Shown: positions 11,501 through 23,756 of the stretch, in pieces
How the letters are laid out: every line of letters starts with the position of its first letter
How positions within the stretch are numbered: the stretch's first letter is position 1
Source of the DNA: Bolinopsis microptera
Lineage: Eukaryota; Ctenophora; Tentaculata; Lobata; Bolinopsidae
Length of the DNA stretch: 64,000 bases
Reading direction: 5' to 3'
Assembly (NCBI RefSeq): GCF_026151205.1
Contig: NC_087072.1
Span: 14,856,169-14,920,168 of the forward strand
Program-made: the position numbers and the translations under genes
The notes under the pieces: generated by a model
Database searches by the model: none
What the model saw: the letters and a program-made list of their open reading frames with translations, nothing else
What the model was told of the DNA's origin: nothing

Positions 11501-14500
11501 AGTTTTTAAGTTTTACTGTCCCAGCGTAATGTTCAATCCGATGGAGAAAGCCAAACATCTCTCTGCTGACACGTTTGATTTGTTGACACAAACCGTCGGG
11601 TTGTTTGAGGAAGACATCTCGAAGACAGATCTTTTCGTTATGATAAAGTTGTCTATGGAACAAGGCAAGATTTCCTCCTACAAGGGGTTAGAGATAACGA
11701 CTGAAAGGAAGAATTTCAGAGGAATTTATTATCTGTGTGGGGATTATCTGTGGAAGTATGGAGAATTTTTACAAGCTATTGATTGGTTTGTTTGTGACTT
11801 AGCGATCAATCCCGACAGGATCCAGTCATGGTTATGTCTTGGACTTTGCTGGTTGAGCATTGCAGAAGATCGTTTCAACCATGCCAAAAGTGATCTGAAG
11901 GTCGTGATTGAGTCAATAGCCCCAAAAGCAGTTCTCTGTTTTGACCATTACATGTCAAGCTCATCCACGTCATTTGATGTAGCATCGGAATATTCCATCT
12001 TCCTGTACACCATAGCTTCCGTCTACAACCAAGTTGCTGGAGCTCTTGCTGACAATGTTGCAGTTATCCAAGAAATCGACTTGAAGAGATTAACTTTGAT
12101 AACTAAGGCTAAGGAGGTTCTCTTGAAAGGAATTGATCCGATCAAACCATCCAGCTGGGTCAAGAGTTTCATGCTAGGGAAGATATCTGAAAAGCTCAAT
12201 AGCAAAGACCTTGCTTGGTTGGATCATTATTTACAGGCTCTGAACGACTTGAAGGAGTACAACCAAACTGTTACCAAGAAAGTTAACACAAGTTCTCCAG
12301 TTGAGTATTCTATGGAGTGTATGGAACTGGTTTTTAGAATCTCGTATTCCATCTACAAACGATCTACCGAATACCCTGAGCTAACAAAGGACGCTTCCAA
12401 AAAGAAGAAATTGTTATCTAACCTGAAACCGATAGTTTTGTTGATGTGTCCCCAAACAACTATTGAAGAGTTTGAAAACTCTTCGATAAGCAAAATCGTG
12501 TTGATGGTACTTGAAGAGTGCTTCTCCAAATGGCCAGAGAACTACAAGATCCGTAATGCTCTCTGTAAAATTATCCACGACTCCTCTACCACAAATTCTG
12601 ATGAATATGTGAAGGCAAAGTCACTGATGCTTCAAGATTCCTCCAACTCTAGTGGAATGTTCCTATTTACTAGAAAACATCTGTTCTTGGGTATCTGGAG
12701 AATTCCTGTCGACACCGTGGATAGACCTGGTGGATTCTTCAGACACATGAGGAAAAGTCTCTCACTGATTATCGCATCTCTTACCCATTGTAAAGACATC
12801 AGTAATCTAATCAAGTTGTTCGAGAATATGGTTAAAACAGCCGAGCAGCTAAACAACTTTGTAGGGGATGTGACTCCATTCCTGCAAACCAGCTTGACTC
12901 AGTTCGACACCCTGCTTCGTACTAGAGTGTCTGAATATTGTGGCCTGCCTGGAAAACACACAACCGAACATTCAATCAAGCTGCTGAAGCTATGCATCAA
13001 AGTTAAGAACATCCATGTGAGATCTGGTGTGGAAACAAAGCCAGTTGATGAAGCTATCCTGGTTATCTTAAAGCTCTTCAAGCTTACTGTTCCTCAGCAA
13101 ATCGCCATTTGCGATCCTAGGGTTGTTGATGAGCCAGGCACTTTATATGAAACTGCCAACAAACTGATTAATGATTTCGAACAAGTTCAAAAAGTTGCAG
13201 CTCTTCTTGAATTGGAAAAACAGAAAAAGAAAGACCTCGAAAAAGCAACCTCATCTCAAGCTACCCAGCCAATTCCACCAACTAAGGAACCAGAACCTAT
13301 TGCTGTTACCAAAATACCCGAGGCTCCGGAAAAAGAACCTGCAAATCCAGCTGAGGTACCACCTCCGATTCAGTCTGAAAAAATCGTGGTCAATGACGCT
13401 GCCAAAACTGCAGTAAGACAAGCAGTAGCATCGTTTATTACACAGATGGCTGAGAAGAACCACACCAGTAAAGCCAATCCAAACGTTTCTCAAATTTTGA
13501 CAATGATCAACAATTCCGTCAAGAGCAAAGAAAACTCGGCCAAAATCAGGGAGATATTACTTAAAGCTGTTGCCAAGCCTAACCAGAACAATCCTCCAGC
13601 TGAGATTCCAGGACCACCTAAGAGCGAGGCTAGTGCAACAACCTCAGCAACCACGTCCGAGTCTCCATCCGTTGTGACTGCTGCTAAATCGGCCTCTTCT
13701 AAAGAAATAGTGGCAAAACCTGCGATTCCAAAACCTCTCTCGAGTAATGATGTGAGCCCAAGTATTGTTGAAACTGCACCAAAATTGTCAATGGAAAAGC
13801 CTGCGTGTCCTCCATCTAGACCAACCATCGTTTCGCCACTAGATCGACCACCTTCAGTTACTTTATCTACCACACCTGATCCTGCTACATCAAATGTGAT
13901 ACCAGAAAATCCTAAATCCCCTTCTGCTAAAGAGAATGGTTGCACAGAGGAGACAACGCCTGAGACCCAGTTCTCACCTATAATCAAAGAGGAGCCAGAG
14001 GAAGTGGTGCCTATTTCTCCTCCAGAAAACGAGATGCCAACAGTTACACCTATTCAAATTGAATCAAAAGTGGAAATCTGCAGCCCCCCATCTTCAACCT
14101 CACCAACAGAAGTACCTACACCGATCCCTTCGGCCACAGCAACACCAACCTCGACCAGCTCTGAGTCTCCTGATGCGAGTAACAAGCGGAAGAGGAGTTC
14201 CTCGCTGAACGGTTCTGGCAGTGATAACAGTGACAGTGATGACGAAGGTACTATGCCATCACTAGACGATGTTCCTGCTCTGGAAAGCGTTCCTGCTAAA
14301 ACATCTACCTCACAAAACCAATTTAGGGCTATGCCTAACCTTAATATTGCCCATGTCAATGAAAGCTGTCCTCCAATGTCAACAAACACATTGCCTCGTC
14401 TGAACCCTCCAATGTTGGTGAAGAAAGAACCCACCCCACCCCCTTCATCACTAAAATCAGCGCCTTACCAATCACCACCCCCAATGTACTGCAGGTCTTC

Positions 14501-16172
14501 AAGCAACCCTGATGGGCTTCCGAATAGAGGTAACACCAATGGTGGTCCTCCCAATCAGTTCCTTCAGCAGCCTCTTGTTGGAAACAAGATGGCTCTATCA
14601 AACTTCATGCACTTACCTCCTGAAAGTGCGAGGCTTGCACTGACTCCGGCTCAACTCATGGCCCTCAACGTTCCTAATAAGAAAGGTCCGAAAGCTCCTA
14701 GAGTAAAGAAAGAGAGACCTCCTCGCAAGAAGAAACCAAAAGATCCTGGGCTGGTCAAAAAGCGCGAAAAGAAACGGAAAATCGACAAAGTTCAGACTTT
14801 GAAACAATTTGATTTTCCACACGTGGATAAAACCGTTGACAGTACAGTGGGTTTTTATCCTAAAAACCAACCTACTTTGAACGATTCAAGTCACGTTTTT
14901 CGACGGGGAATGTCAGAGATTCACCAACCATCCACAACATGCTCCCAACCCCAGCCTTTCTTCAGACAAAACTCGGAGCCCATCTTGCAACGAGGACCAA
15001 CCTTTAACAACGGTATGTTGAACAGGAACAGTTCAGATGAAGTTCAGTACAAAGCTGAAGATTTCTTTGCTGGCTCAAGTAACTCTCAAGTTAACAGCCC
15101 TGCAAAAAGTGGGTTCTTGAGCGATTCGCCTTACAACAGTCAGTCGAGTATTTTACTGTCACCATCCCCAGCTGATGCTTCACTTTTTAGCCCTACGAGC
15201 TCTGAAAACTTGAGTTCTGAGCAGATTATCGATGACGACAGTCAGCTGGAAAATGTAGATCTGGGAATTCTAAACGAGTTGGATGGATGTGATCTGACTG
15301 ATGAACAAGAAAAACTTCGGCAAGTGGTTCCTAAACCTAAGAGAGGAAGAAAGCCCAAAGATCCTAACAAACCGAAAGCTCCACCAAAACGCAGAAAACC
15401 CAAGGCAAAAGCGGGCATGCAAGCTCAGATGAATGGAATACTAAATGCACTACCGGTTACCAGTCCTTTCACATCTCCAACACATCCTCACAACTTCCCC
15501 GGATTTCCGAAGCCAGATGGTCAATTTCCAACTAACCCTGGTGACGAAACCTCCCCCACAAAATACTTCTATTACCCAGATGGAAGTATGTATCCTCCTG
15601 GCAATGCAGCAGCTAAGTTAGCGATGATGCCACCAAGTCTCCAGCCACACACAGTCCAGCAACCAGCTCAACTGGACCAACTTCAGCACTGCTCCAGTGT
15701 CATCCCTCCAGGACAGGCGCCAGTGCCCTGTCAGTACAGTACAGAGAGCACCGGTTATGTGCAGTCTGCCCCCACTGCAGCGGCTCCACTCTCACACTAC
15801 TCACCCGACCAACCCTCCACTCCCAAGTTGAACTATAACAGTCTCCAGTACCCTCCAGTCACCAGCTTTGACGCAGGCAGCATTTATTCTGGTCCGAACA
15901 GTACACTTATTAAACAGGACCCCTTGGAACAGGCTGTGATGGTCAAGGGAGAAGAGCCTGACCCCGCTGCTGTGGGAATGAACCCTAACGTTGGTTTCGG
16001 AATGCCGCAGTACCCAGTCACCCAACCCTACAGCGCTGAAATGTTCCCGACTTCACTATACCCCGACCATTCGGGGTTCAACTCTTCCGCTCAAATGTCC
16101 ACAGCTCCCGGAGCATCCGCCCATCCGCCCAACAGTAACTTCAATCAGTATCAAAACTTTCGGAACTTTTAA
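8579..16172 (+). CDS. CABIN1: CABIN1 homologue: TPR calcineurin-binding / HIRA-complex protein
   Basis: Two coding exons, 8579-8624 and 8863-16172 (phase 1 junction, GT-AG), give about 2451 residues; human CABIN1 has about 2220. Exon 1 encodes MIKFAALNATEEDSS, matching the MIRIAALN start of vertebrate CABIN1. Helical TPR-like repeats fill roughly residues 20-1400, with a charged Pro/Glu insertion near 300-360. The C-terminal third is Pro/Ser-rich with an acidic SGSDNSDSDDEG run (about 1798), a strongly basic patch (about 1958-1990) and an AT-hook-like PKRGRKPKDP (about 2174). CABIN1 binds calcineurin and MEF2 and joins HIRA, UBN1 and ASF1 in histone H3.3 deposition in the nucleus. The N-terminal assignment is firm; I do not recognise the C-terminal third. 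A 7.3-kb uninterrupted exon is striking because vertebrate CABIN1 has dozens of exons. Confidence 0.88.
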
Positions 16173-17995
16173 GATTTTTATTGTTTGAAATTGGACATTC
16201 ATAATGTTGTACTATGAGATCTATGATAATAATAGGTATATTTTGAATTTTGTAGAAGTGTGCAAAGGTATTAGGGAATGACAGTGCTGTAAAAAGTACT
16301 GTAAAAGGTACTGTATAAGGTACAGTAGTAGGTACAGTAGTAGCTTCTGACCTGTACCATCGTAGGACTGCACGACGTCTCATCTTACCATAAGGCTGGA
16401 TCAGACTTAAATATCATTGTAATTTATTACGAACTGTTTTACCCGATTTGACAACTTACAACTCTTAGTAATTTTACCCCTCTCATTTATCATATATCTT
16501 GAATGTCGGGTCATTTTGAACAACGCTCCACGCTTTGATCTACCTAATGAACTAAACGCTAAATTTCAAACTAAAATCAAATTAGCTGGATTAAAATTAT
16601 AACTGACCCGAGTGCAGGCTGTACATGATAATTGTTTGCTGAACCATTCATTACACACACTAACTGTTACGAGAGCTCATGTTTTACAATACGTAGACGT
16701 TGCTGCTAGCGGTGGCGAGCCAAAACACACTCAAACTTTAGAAAACTTGGTCTAATAGACTAATAGACCACATTTCATTACTTTCTACATATTTTGGCTG
16801 TACTACTCTTTTTGTTTTATTCCCGCCGCATTTTTATTACAGTATGCAATTAATTTGTATTGTCTAGATTGTATGCCTGACCTCACCGCTGGCAGCAACA
16901 CCTACATTTGCATTATTTTACCTGATTTTAGCGAATAAATTCAAACAGGGCTTTAATCCGGGTTTGAGAATTAAGCACAGCTTTAATAGACAATAGAATG
17001 TTTTATTGATAACCGCACTTGAGGTGTTTTTTCCTACACTTCCTCGACACTAACCTTGCTAAGTTTATAACGATTAATTAATAAACTGTCGAGTAGGGTT
17101 GGTGAAGTACTTCAGGGTTTTTTGAAAAAGTTAAAGAAGTAAATTATATTGATTTATAGAATATAACCACACGAGAAGCTGTGTAAATCACGTTTTTCCT
17201 GTTATCATAAAGTTGCATTAATACTAAGTTATAGAATTGTTTATATAATATATTATACCCGCCGTGCGAGCGACCCCCGAGTTTTGGCTGTTTTTGAGAC
17301 GTAATCCCCGCGTAACTATTTGGATATTATTTAACATTATAGCTTGGGGCTGATACGTTGATTAGCAGTATGCAAGAATGAAGATTGTTGATTGGATGTG
17401 GTTCTTAGAGCGGTCCGTCCATCTGTTTTTTATCAGTTATCACTTCCAGACCGTGTTCAACAAAATTTTGGTTTATCTAATCATAACTTTTCTTACTCTT
17501 AGTGACACAATTGTGTAGCCTAAATTTGTCGTAAAAGGTTGAAACTGATAAAATGGATGGTGATAATATGATGTTCCCGGGATAATGTGTTGATCTTTAT
17601 TCACCCGGCCCTGGATCACTACGAAACATTGCCACACGTTCTATTCGTTCTGTTGTTTATTGAATTCTATTTTCGATTGTAATTTTCACATTGAAAATAA
17701 CACATTATAATTTATTTTCTTAAATGAATAGATTACATTGTTGATTTATTGTGTCAAACCTGATCCGTTAAAATTTACATGCCAAGAATTTTAAAAACTT
17801 ATTTAATCATGAAATATTCTAAGGCTGAAGGCCAGGGTCGTTCTCAAACCACAAAATCAAAATTTTCCATCCCCTACTTTCCACAAACTCGCCCCCACAA
17901 GGCTCATATTTGTCTACATAATAATATGTCCACAGAGGTAAGCTCACACTTGTCAGGTGTCAGTCCCTATAATAGTAGCTATCTCCTGCCACAAA
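16173..17995. other. Intergenic spacer
   Basis: No gene recognised. It carries a short imperfect tandem of a GGTACTGTA/GGTACAGTAGTA unit at about 16288-16346. The plus-strand ORF starting at 17779 reads through the CRE repeats and looks accidental. Confidence 0.55.
16288..16346. repeat. Short imperfect tandem repeat
   Basis: Four to five copies of a 10-12 bp unit around GGTACAGTA, alternating with its near-complement AGTACTGTA, just past the CABIN1 stop. Confidence 0.7.
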
Positions 17996-19098
17996 CTACT
18001 CAAGACTGTACCGTGACGTCACGTCTTTGTCATTCGCTGATTGGTTGTTGTGTTCTGACGTCACGGGTTCTGATTGGCTGTTTACTCGTGACGTCATGTT
18101 GCTAGGTTGTTGGGTAAGATGTTCAACACTGTCCCTGACGTTGCCATGAAGCTGCAACACTCCACGTACATGGTCCTCTCTGGAAATATAAAGGGTTATG
18201 AAATACTACAACACTGACTTGGCCTGAGAACTGGCCATTTTTGGCTAAATTTGGGATTTCCTGTTTCATCTCCCGCAACCCGGATGTAGTTGTTCAAGGT
18301 TATGAGCCTAGTGTGCGCCCTAATAGGTTTTTTAAAATGTAAACCTAGTATATATCCTATATAGAGTACTGCTTAGCAGTCCATGAAATTAGGCAAAACC
18401 ACAAGCTACAGTTAAGTCATTGTGCTCAGTAGGAATATTAGAGAATTAGTTTTGATGTTAAATACATGTATAGCTCTCTGCGGAGGATGATGAATGTAAA
18501 ATTAGTTTTGAGAGTACACTACTCATCCTAAGATTCCTGTACTCTTTCTCTGGAAGGTTCTAGCTTGCGTAATTAAGAACAGAGTACTTGTGTTGTGCAG
18601 TACACTCAAAATGTTGTCCGGCCGCAGTATTACATGTATTTTCTGGTCATTTATGAGAGTAGTGTATACAATGGAAATGTTCGTGCACTAGTTAAATACA
18701 TTGCCTGCTAAAGTGTTCACTGTCAATGTTCACCGTCATTACCATACTTACTGTGCTACTAAAGATTGGACTTGTTCCCTGTCGGACTCACTCTCTCCCT
18801 CCATCCAAGTTACAGTTCTCAGTTGATCCTCCCTCGCGGCCCTCCTGTCATCATTGTAATGCCTGATAAACTTTAGGACTAATATCAGGACCACAGCTAG
18901 TCCTGTCAGTACTGCAAACGATAGGAAGTAAAGACCATGATTCAGTGATTGTGTGTCGCCTTCTTGTTGAAAGGGAGCACCATCACTGGTACGTGATCCT
19001 GGGTATGATTCGTTTAGTCCTGATCTTTGGAAGGTATTATTGGTAGGATTAGTACTGGAGCTGTTGTTAACCGTAAATGGGATCACGAAATCAAGCAT
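17996..19098 (-). CDS. Putative single-pass membrane protein, two-exon model
   Basis: The firm part is an ORF on the minus strand starting at 19098. It has a short hydrophobic N-terminus, an Asn/Ser/Thr-rich stretch with several NxS/T sites, one strong membrane segment (LYFLSFAVLTGLAVVLILVL, about residues 57-76), then KFIRHYNDDRR and an acidic cytoplasmic tail. In-frame translation ends after 116 residues at TAA. However ACA-GTAAGTA overlaps that stop and is a good donor; a TTTATATTTCCAG acceptor at 18180 continues the frame for 61 codons to a TAG at 17996-17998 (exons 19098-18752 and 18179-17996). The second exon overlaps the CRE/CCAAT repeats, so it may be spurious. Family not recognised; the type I topology is inferred. 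Confidence 0.45.
18014..18096. promoter_or_regulatory. CRE/CCAAT cluster: three TGACGTCA and two ATTGG boxes
   Basis: Perfect palindromic CREs start at 18014, 18056 and 18089, and inverted CCAAT boxes (ATTGG) at 18040 and 18073. The two ATTGG-to-TGACGTCA distances are identical (16 nt start to start), as in NF-Y plus CREB/ATF promoters. GG-GTAAGA at 18112-18119 is a plausible donor for a plus-strand 5' UTR exon, which could join the acceptor at 19878-19879 just before POLR3K. That would place the minus-strand membrane-protein ORF inside a POLR3K UTR intron. The alternative, that this is coding, is given under the membrane protein. Confidence 0.55.
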
Positions 19099-19698
19099 TG
19101 CAAGAGTTGAGAAAACAACAAACGTAATATTAGGTGTGATGTGTTTGGTGAAGTGTTTTTAAAGTAATGTACTTACACTTGCTTCTCCGGAATGCAGCAC
19201 TGAAATTTAGTCATGCATTTCACAAATGTACATTGTACTAACAATGTAGTATGTACTTACATGATATTATTGTGTATTGCGTAGTACTATAGCTGTTCAA
19301 GTGATGTAATGAGAGAGTTTTTACTGAGCTGTAATATTATCACGTGGAGTAAATAACGAGTATAACATGTAATTAAGTGTCCTCTGTAAGTATTATACAC
19401 AACCTATCTACATATTATGGTATATAATGTGGGTGTGTGTGTGTGTGTTGCCTCCATTGAACAAGTTATCAATTTACACTTCAATACCCAGAATAATTCT
19501 AACTCCATTGTAAAGTCTTGTACGCCATATTCTTACCCCCAAATATTTAAACACGTTAATCCGGGGTCCTCATCAAAATTTTTACCATTGTCAAGTCGGG
19601 GCATTGTGCAACCTGGTGCTCCACACTCAAAAAATGATAATAGTAATGTAAATTGAGAACGGCCCTGAAGAGTGACGAGAGAGAGAGAGGGAGAGAGA

Positions 19699-19729
<31 letters not shown>

Positions 19730-19885
19730 CAGAAAATGCCAGCACCTCGCCTTGCTATTATGCCTTCTATGTACGTAAAAATTTACTGCACAGTAAATGT
19801 CGTCTACATTACACTTTTACACTCCCACTGCGATATATATTTTATTTACAATGACTCAAATTAAATCTCCGAACTGTAGGCCGCC
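19099..19885. other. Spacer with GA microsatellite
   Basis: No coding sequence seen. It includes a short GT run at about 19433-19448 and the GA repeat at 19677-19729. The sequence GAACTGTAG ends 6 nt before the POLR3K ATG and could serve as a splice acceptor. Confidence 0.55.
19677..19729. repeat. (GA)n microsatellite
   Basis: About 26 GA units interrupted by GGG steps. Confidence 0.95.
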
Positions 19886-20424
19886 ATGCTGCTGTTTTGT
19901 CCGCTGTGTTCCAACGCCTTGACCGTGGGCCAGGGCGAGCTCGGTCTGGATTTCGTGTGTGAAACGTGTACTTTTGTGCACCAAATCGAGCAGAAGATCA
20001 CCAATAGAGTGTATTACAAGTTGAAGGAGCTGGATGACGTGCTAGGCGGCAAGGTATGGTGATATGGTGATGCTTTTAGATGTATCTGTCACAGTATTAA
20101 GGGCTGGCACGTCGCCAAACATTCACCATAGTACCCAAATACTTTAGAGCATCGCCTTTCCTCTACACTAGGTCATTTGGCATGTAAAACTTTTCGTATA
20201 ATATTATATTGCTTGGCAATGTGTAATTGCATGACGTTCAGGCTGTAATATTAAGTTCATTTCAGGAAGCTTGGGAGAATGTGGACTCGACGGAAGCGGA
20301 TTGCCCCAAATGTTCGCACAAGCGCGCTTATTTTATGCAGATTCAAACGCGGTCTGCAGATGAACCTATGACAACTTTCTACAAATGTTGCAATGTTGCA
20401 TGTAATAATCAATGGAGAGAATAA
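19886..20424 (+). CDS. POLR3K: POLR3K (RPC11): RNA polymerase III zinc-ribbon subunit
   Basis: Two exons, 19886-20053 and 20266-20424 (phase 0, GT-AG), give 108 residues, the same length as human POLR3K. The N-terminal ribbon has CPLC...CETC. The C-terminal TFIIS-like ribbon has CPKC...CCNVAC and contains the QTRSADEPMTTFYKC signature with the acidic DE pair that enters the Pol III active centre and promotes transcript cleavage. The C11 subunit acts in RNA cleavage, termination and reinitiation in the nucleus. GCCGCC directly before the ATG is a strong Kozak context. Confidence 0.97.
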
Positions 20425-23400
20425 TGCCTCATTAACATGTGTATCTTATGCAGCTGTGTATAAAGTTGCCCCTATAAAAAGTTAAAGCGTTTCCTCGTGT
20501 CGCGCTGTCCCTCCCTGGTAGCTTCTGTGACGCTGCACAATAACTGGGACAATCCTGCGAGAACAGCTCACTACTAGCAGGATTCCTGGCGCCGAGTGCC
20601 CTGAAAGTGGGTTATTAAGCAGTGAGAGGTGTCACGCACGTTCTCCTCAGCGCTGACGTGGATCTGGTGATTCCGTGGCAGATTCGATTTATGGAGTTAT
20701 GGGACCCGGAATGTGCTTCCCAGATAATGTTGTGTTTACTTTATGGACTGTTAAAACCTTCATATTGACTTATCTGTTGTGTCACATACCTTCGCTCACG
20801 ATGGATGTAAAGAAGGTGGGTTTATTGGCGATTTTTACCGGAAATTGTCAGCAGTTCATTGAATAGTGCTCACCATCCATCATATCTAATATGCGTTTAG
20901 ATTTAAATTTTAACCGTTTTTGAGTATTTTTAAAAAACCTGTTTGAAAGATAGTTGTTTTAATTTGATAATGTGTTTGTTTTGAAGTTCAGACCAGATTC
21001 CTTCGATCGTTCGACAAATGAAATGCTTTTCACATTACTCACGATTATCTACGCAATGCAGTGTTTATTCTATCTCGAAACTCAAACCGTTCTCACCCTC
21101 GAGTATTAGTGCAGATCCTCTTTTTGGGCCTATCACGTTGACCCACTCCGGCCGTTGAATCGCAGATCTTATATGTGTACAATCTATCAAATTAAACTGT
21201 AAGAGAATTAAATTAAACCTGTATCTGATTTTTGGTTACCATAGCCTCGAAAATTATGATATTAACTGCAGGGAGCTCTGTTTTAAACTGTGTTGACTGC
21301 AGCTCCCAAACAACGTGTTCTCTGAAAATACTGATGATCTCATTTTGGTGCACTTTTCTGATGTGATTTATAGTTGCAAGATACGAAAAGAGTTTTAAGA
21401 CTGAAAACGTGTCAATAAAATAATGAGGTGATATAACGAATTACCAAGTCATCGTATGATTCCAGTTACAGAATTCATGTTGTAATTACAAAGATGTAAT
21501 GATATTTTGGTTCATGACAAGATTATGCTTGTACACTGGCATGATCAAGAAAAGCATTTAATGTTAAGTTTACAGTGTTTGTTCAATACAGCTGCTACTA
21601 GATCAGAGGACTTCCATACACGTATAACGGTCGGTACGCAGCGAGCCCGTTCTTTAGCCGCACAACTCGTTTATACACATTTTCCATGATGTTTGAAAAT
21701 CCAATACGTGAAGTTAAAGGGAAAATGTCCTCCAGGTTGAGGTAGGTAATCCCAACACACACACACACACACACACACGCGGGGTCCTGATCGGAAACAT
21801 TGTTAGCTCCCTTGTGAGGTATGTAAGGTGTAATTGCAATGTCTCTTAATGCGGTGTAGTCCTGGTTGTTGTCTTAGTTAATTCTCTGCGATGTATAAAT
21901 AGTTGGGAACATTCCAGGTAGGGCTCTCTTGTTACAGCTGCTGCATGCTATTTATAGATCATCCACACATATAGCACGTGTGCAGATTTATAACAACCGT
22001 TTGATTGAAATGTAAATAAACAATCGTCAGTATTTCGTCTGTGTGTTAGACAGGCTGTCACAGGTTGGGGTAGTACTAGTGGCGACTATGTAATTCTAGT
22101 TTTAATGCTTTAATATCAATGATCGTGGCAGGATGTGTAGCGTGTTCAGTATTGATTACATTTGTCGTGCAATCCGTTTATTGGACGTTATTTTCGTCGC
22201 ATAAAGTCTTGCTTGTAGCATCGGACTCTCGGACCGCTTTGTACATATTTTTGCTAATATTGGACTTTGATCACGATTATCTTGTATAAAATTAGATTAT
22301 GGTTATACTTTTAAACTTTATCAGGTTGCTTAATTTTAAAACCGTATACATAGGGCCTATCGTCACCCTGTTTGGTAGATACCGGTAGTAACTATAAACT
22401 ATGCTACTAGTTTGTTTAGAGTAAGTATTTGAACCTGCTCCCCAAGCTCCTGCACGGCACTCTAGATAATCATAAAGTACATCCTATTTTACCACATGCC
22501 TCTCAATGAATTTCAATATAAATTCTACACGCACACTCTCCCATAACTTTAATATGAATACCAGTGATTGCGGATTGCGGACTGCCCAAATTTGATGAAT
22601 ATGGGAAATCAAATTAAGGGAAATGTGAGAGATTAACTGAGCTCCCTTTTCGGGCATGCCCAGATGCCTCTCTCTCATACACAGTTCCATTTCTGTATAA
22701 ATAGGTACTTATACTGCAGTTCGATATCATAACTGACATATCGTAGTTAAACCAAATTAGTACAGTGCTAGCTGTAGGTGTGCTTGGGCGTGCGTATACT
22801 CATCTGCAGCTCGGTGAATGCCTTATGTCAGACTCCACGAGCCAAAACTTTTGGTAAGTTTCAGCTTTCATCGGCCGTCAGTTTTTGTGTTGTTGTTGAC
22901 CCCAAATTAATGGTACATTGTATACAATGGGGTAGGTTCTCGAGTACATATCGTTTAGTTAGGATTATGTAATACGTTAAGTTTAACTTAATAATATATT
23001 GTGATTGTTGTATGCAGATGTTGGTTCCTGCCTCTCATGGTACCTCTTGTGGACGGTTGCCACGTTTTCAGTGCTAAACAATGAGCTGATAATACGATTG
23101 TCACTGATCCAGGAATGCACCTAATAGTGTTACTCTAATAAACTCTCTCCTCTCCCTGTAGCCCCATGTCAAGTACCTCCCAATTATGAGGGAAGGTGCC
23201 TGGTGCTCTAATAACTACTCAGATTAGCTGTCAAATGTCAGTTCACTTCGTGCTTTCACTTTCACACGTACGATCCTTTCATACACTGGATATCCACGCT
23301 CTCTCTCTCTCAATACTCACTGTAATGACACTGACAGTGTTCTTCTTTTGCTACTATATTGAACATCGGTGTAACACCACTTGTCTTGTTTCTCTAACAC

Positions 23401-23756
23401 ATATTACATATACTCCGGGACTTCATTGTTTGTAATTTGTCTTTATCTACTTGTTCATCAGTTCACTGTTGGTACGTGCAATTATCATCACATTTTAATA
23501 TTCCTGCGTGTCACACTCCTCCCCTCTCTAAAAACTTTTAACAAATATAAGTGACAGTTTACTGGAAAAGTGCCACGTTTTTAATATCACGGCTAGACAG
23601 CCTGGATTCCCACGGCTAGGATTCCTAAAGTTTCCGAGCTATTTTTAATGATTGTTTACAGTACCAATCCTCCGGTACCCTGTCTACGTCTTTTGAAGTT
23701 GGAATGAACGGTTCACTACACCAAAGTGACCGCCAAATGACCGTCCTCCCTTTCAG
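20425..23756. other. Intergenic spacer of 3.3 kb
   Basis: No ORF with recognisable homology and no tRNA or snRNA seen. It contains an (AC)n run at 21754-21778. A pyrimidine tract CCTCCCTTTCAG ends exactly at 23756, immediately before the ATG of the GTPase, so an upstream non-coding exon or spliced leader is likely. Confidence 0.55.
21754..21778. repeat. (AC)n microsatellite
   Basis: About 12 uninterrupted AC units. Confidence 0.95.

Noticed and set aside
9521-15000. Many long minus-strand ORFs under CABIN1
   Set aside because: They are antisense shadows of a strong coding exon; their peptides (Ser/Leu-rich) show no domain.
17779-18105. 108-codon plus-strand ORF
   Set aside because: It runs through the CRE repeats and has no domain or supporting splice structure.
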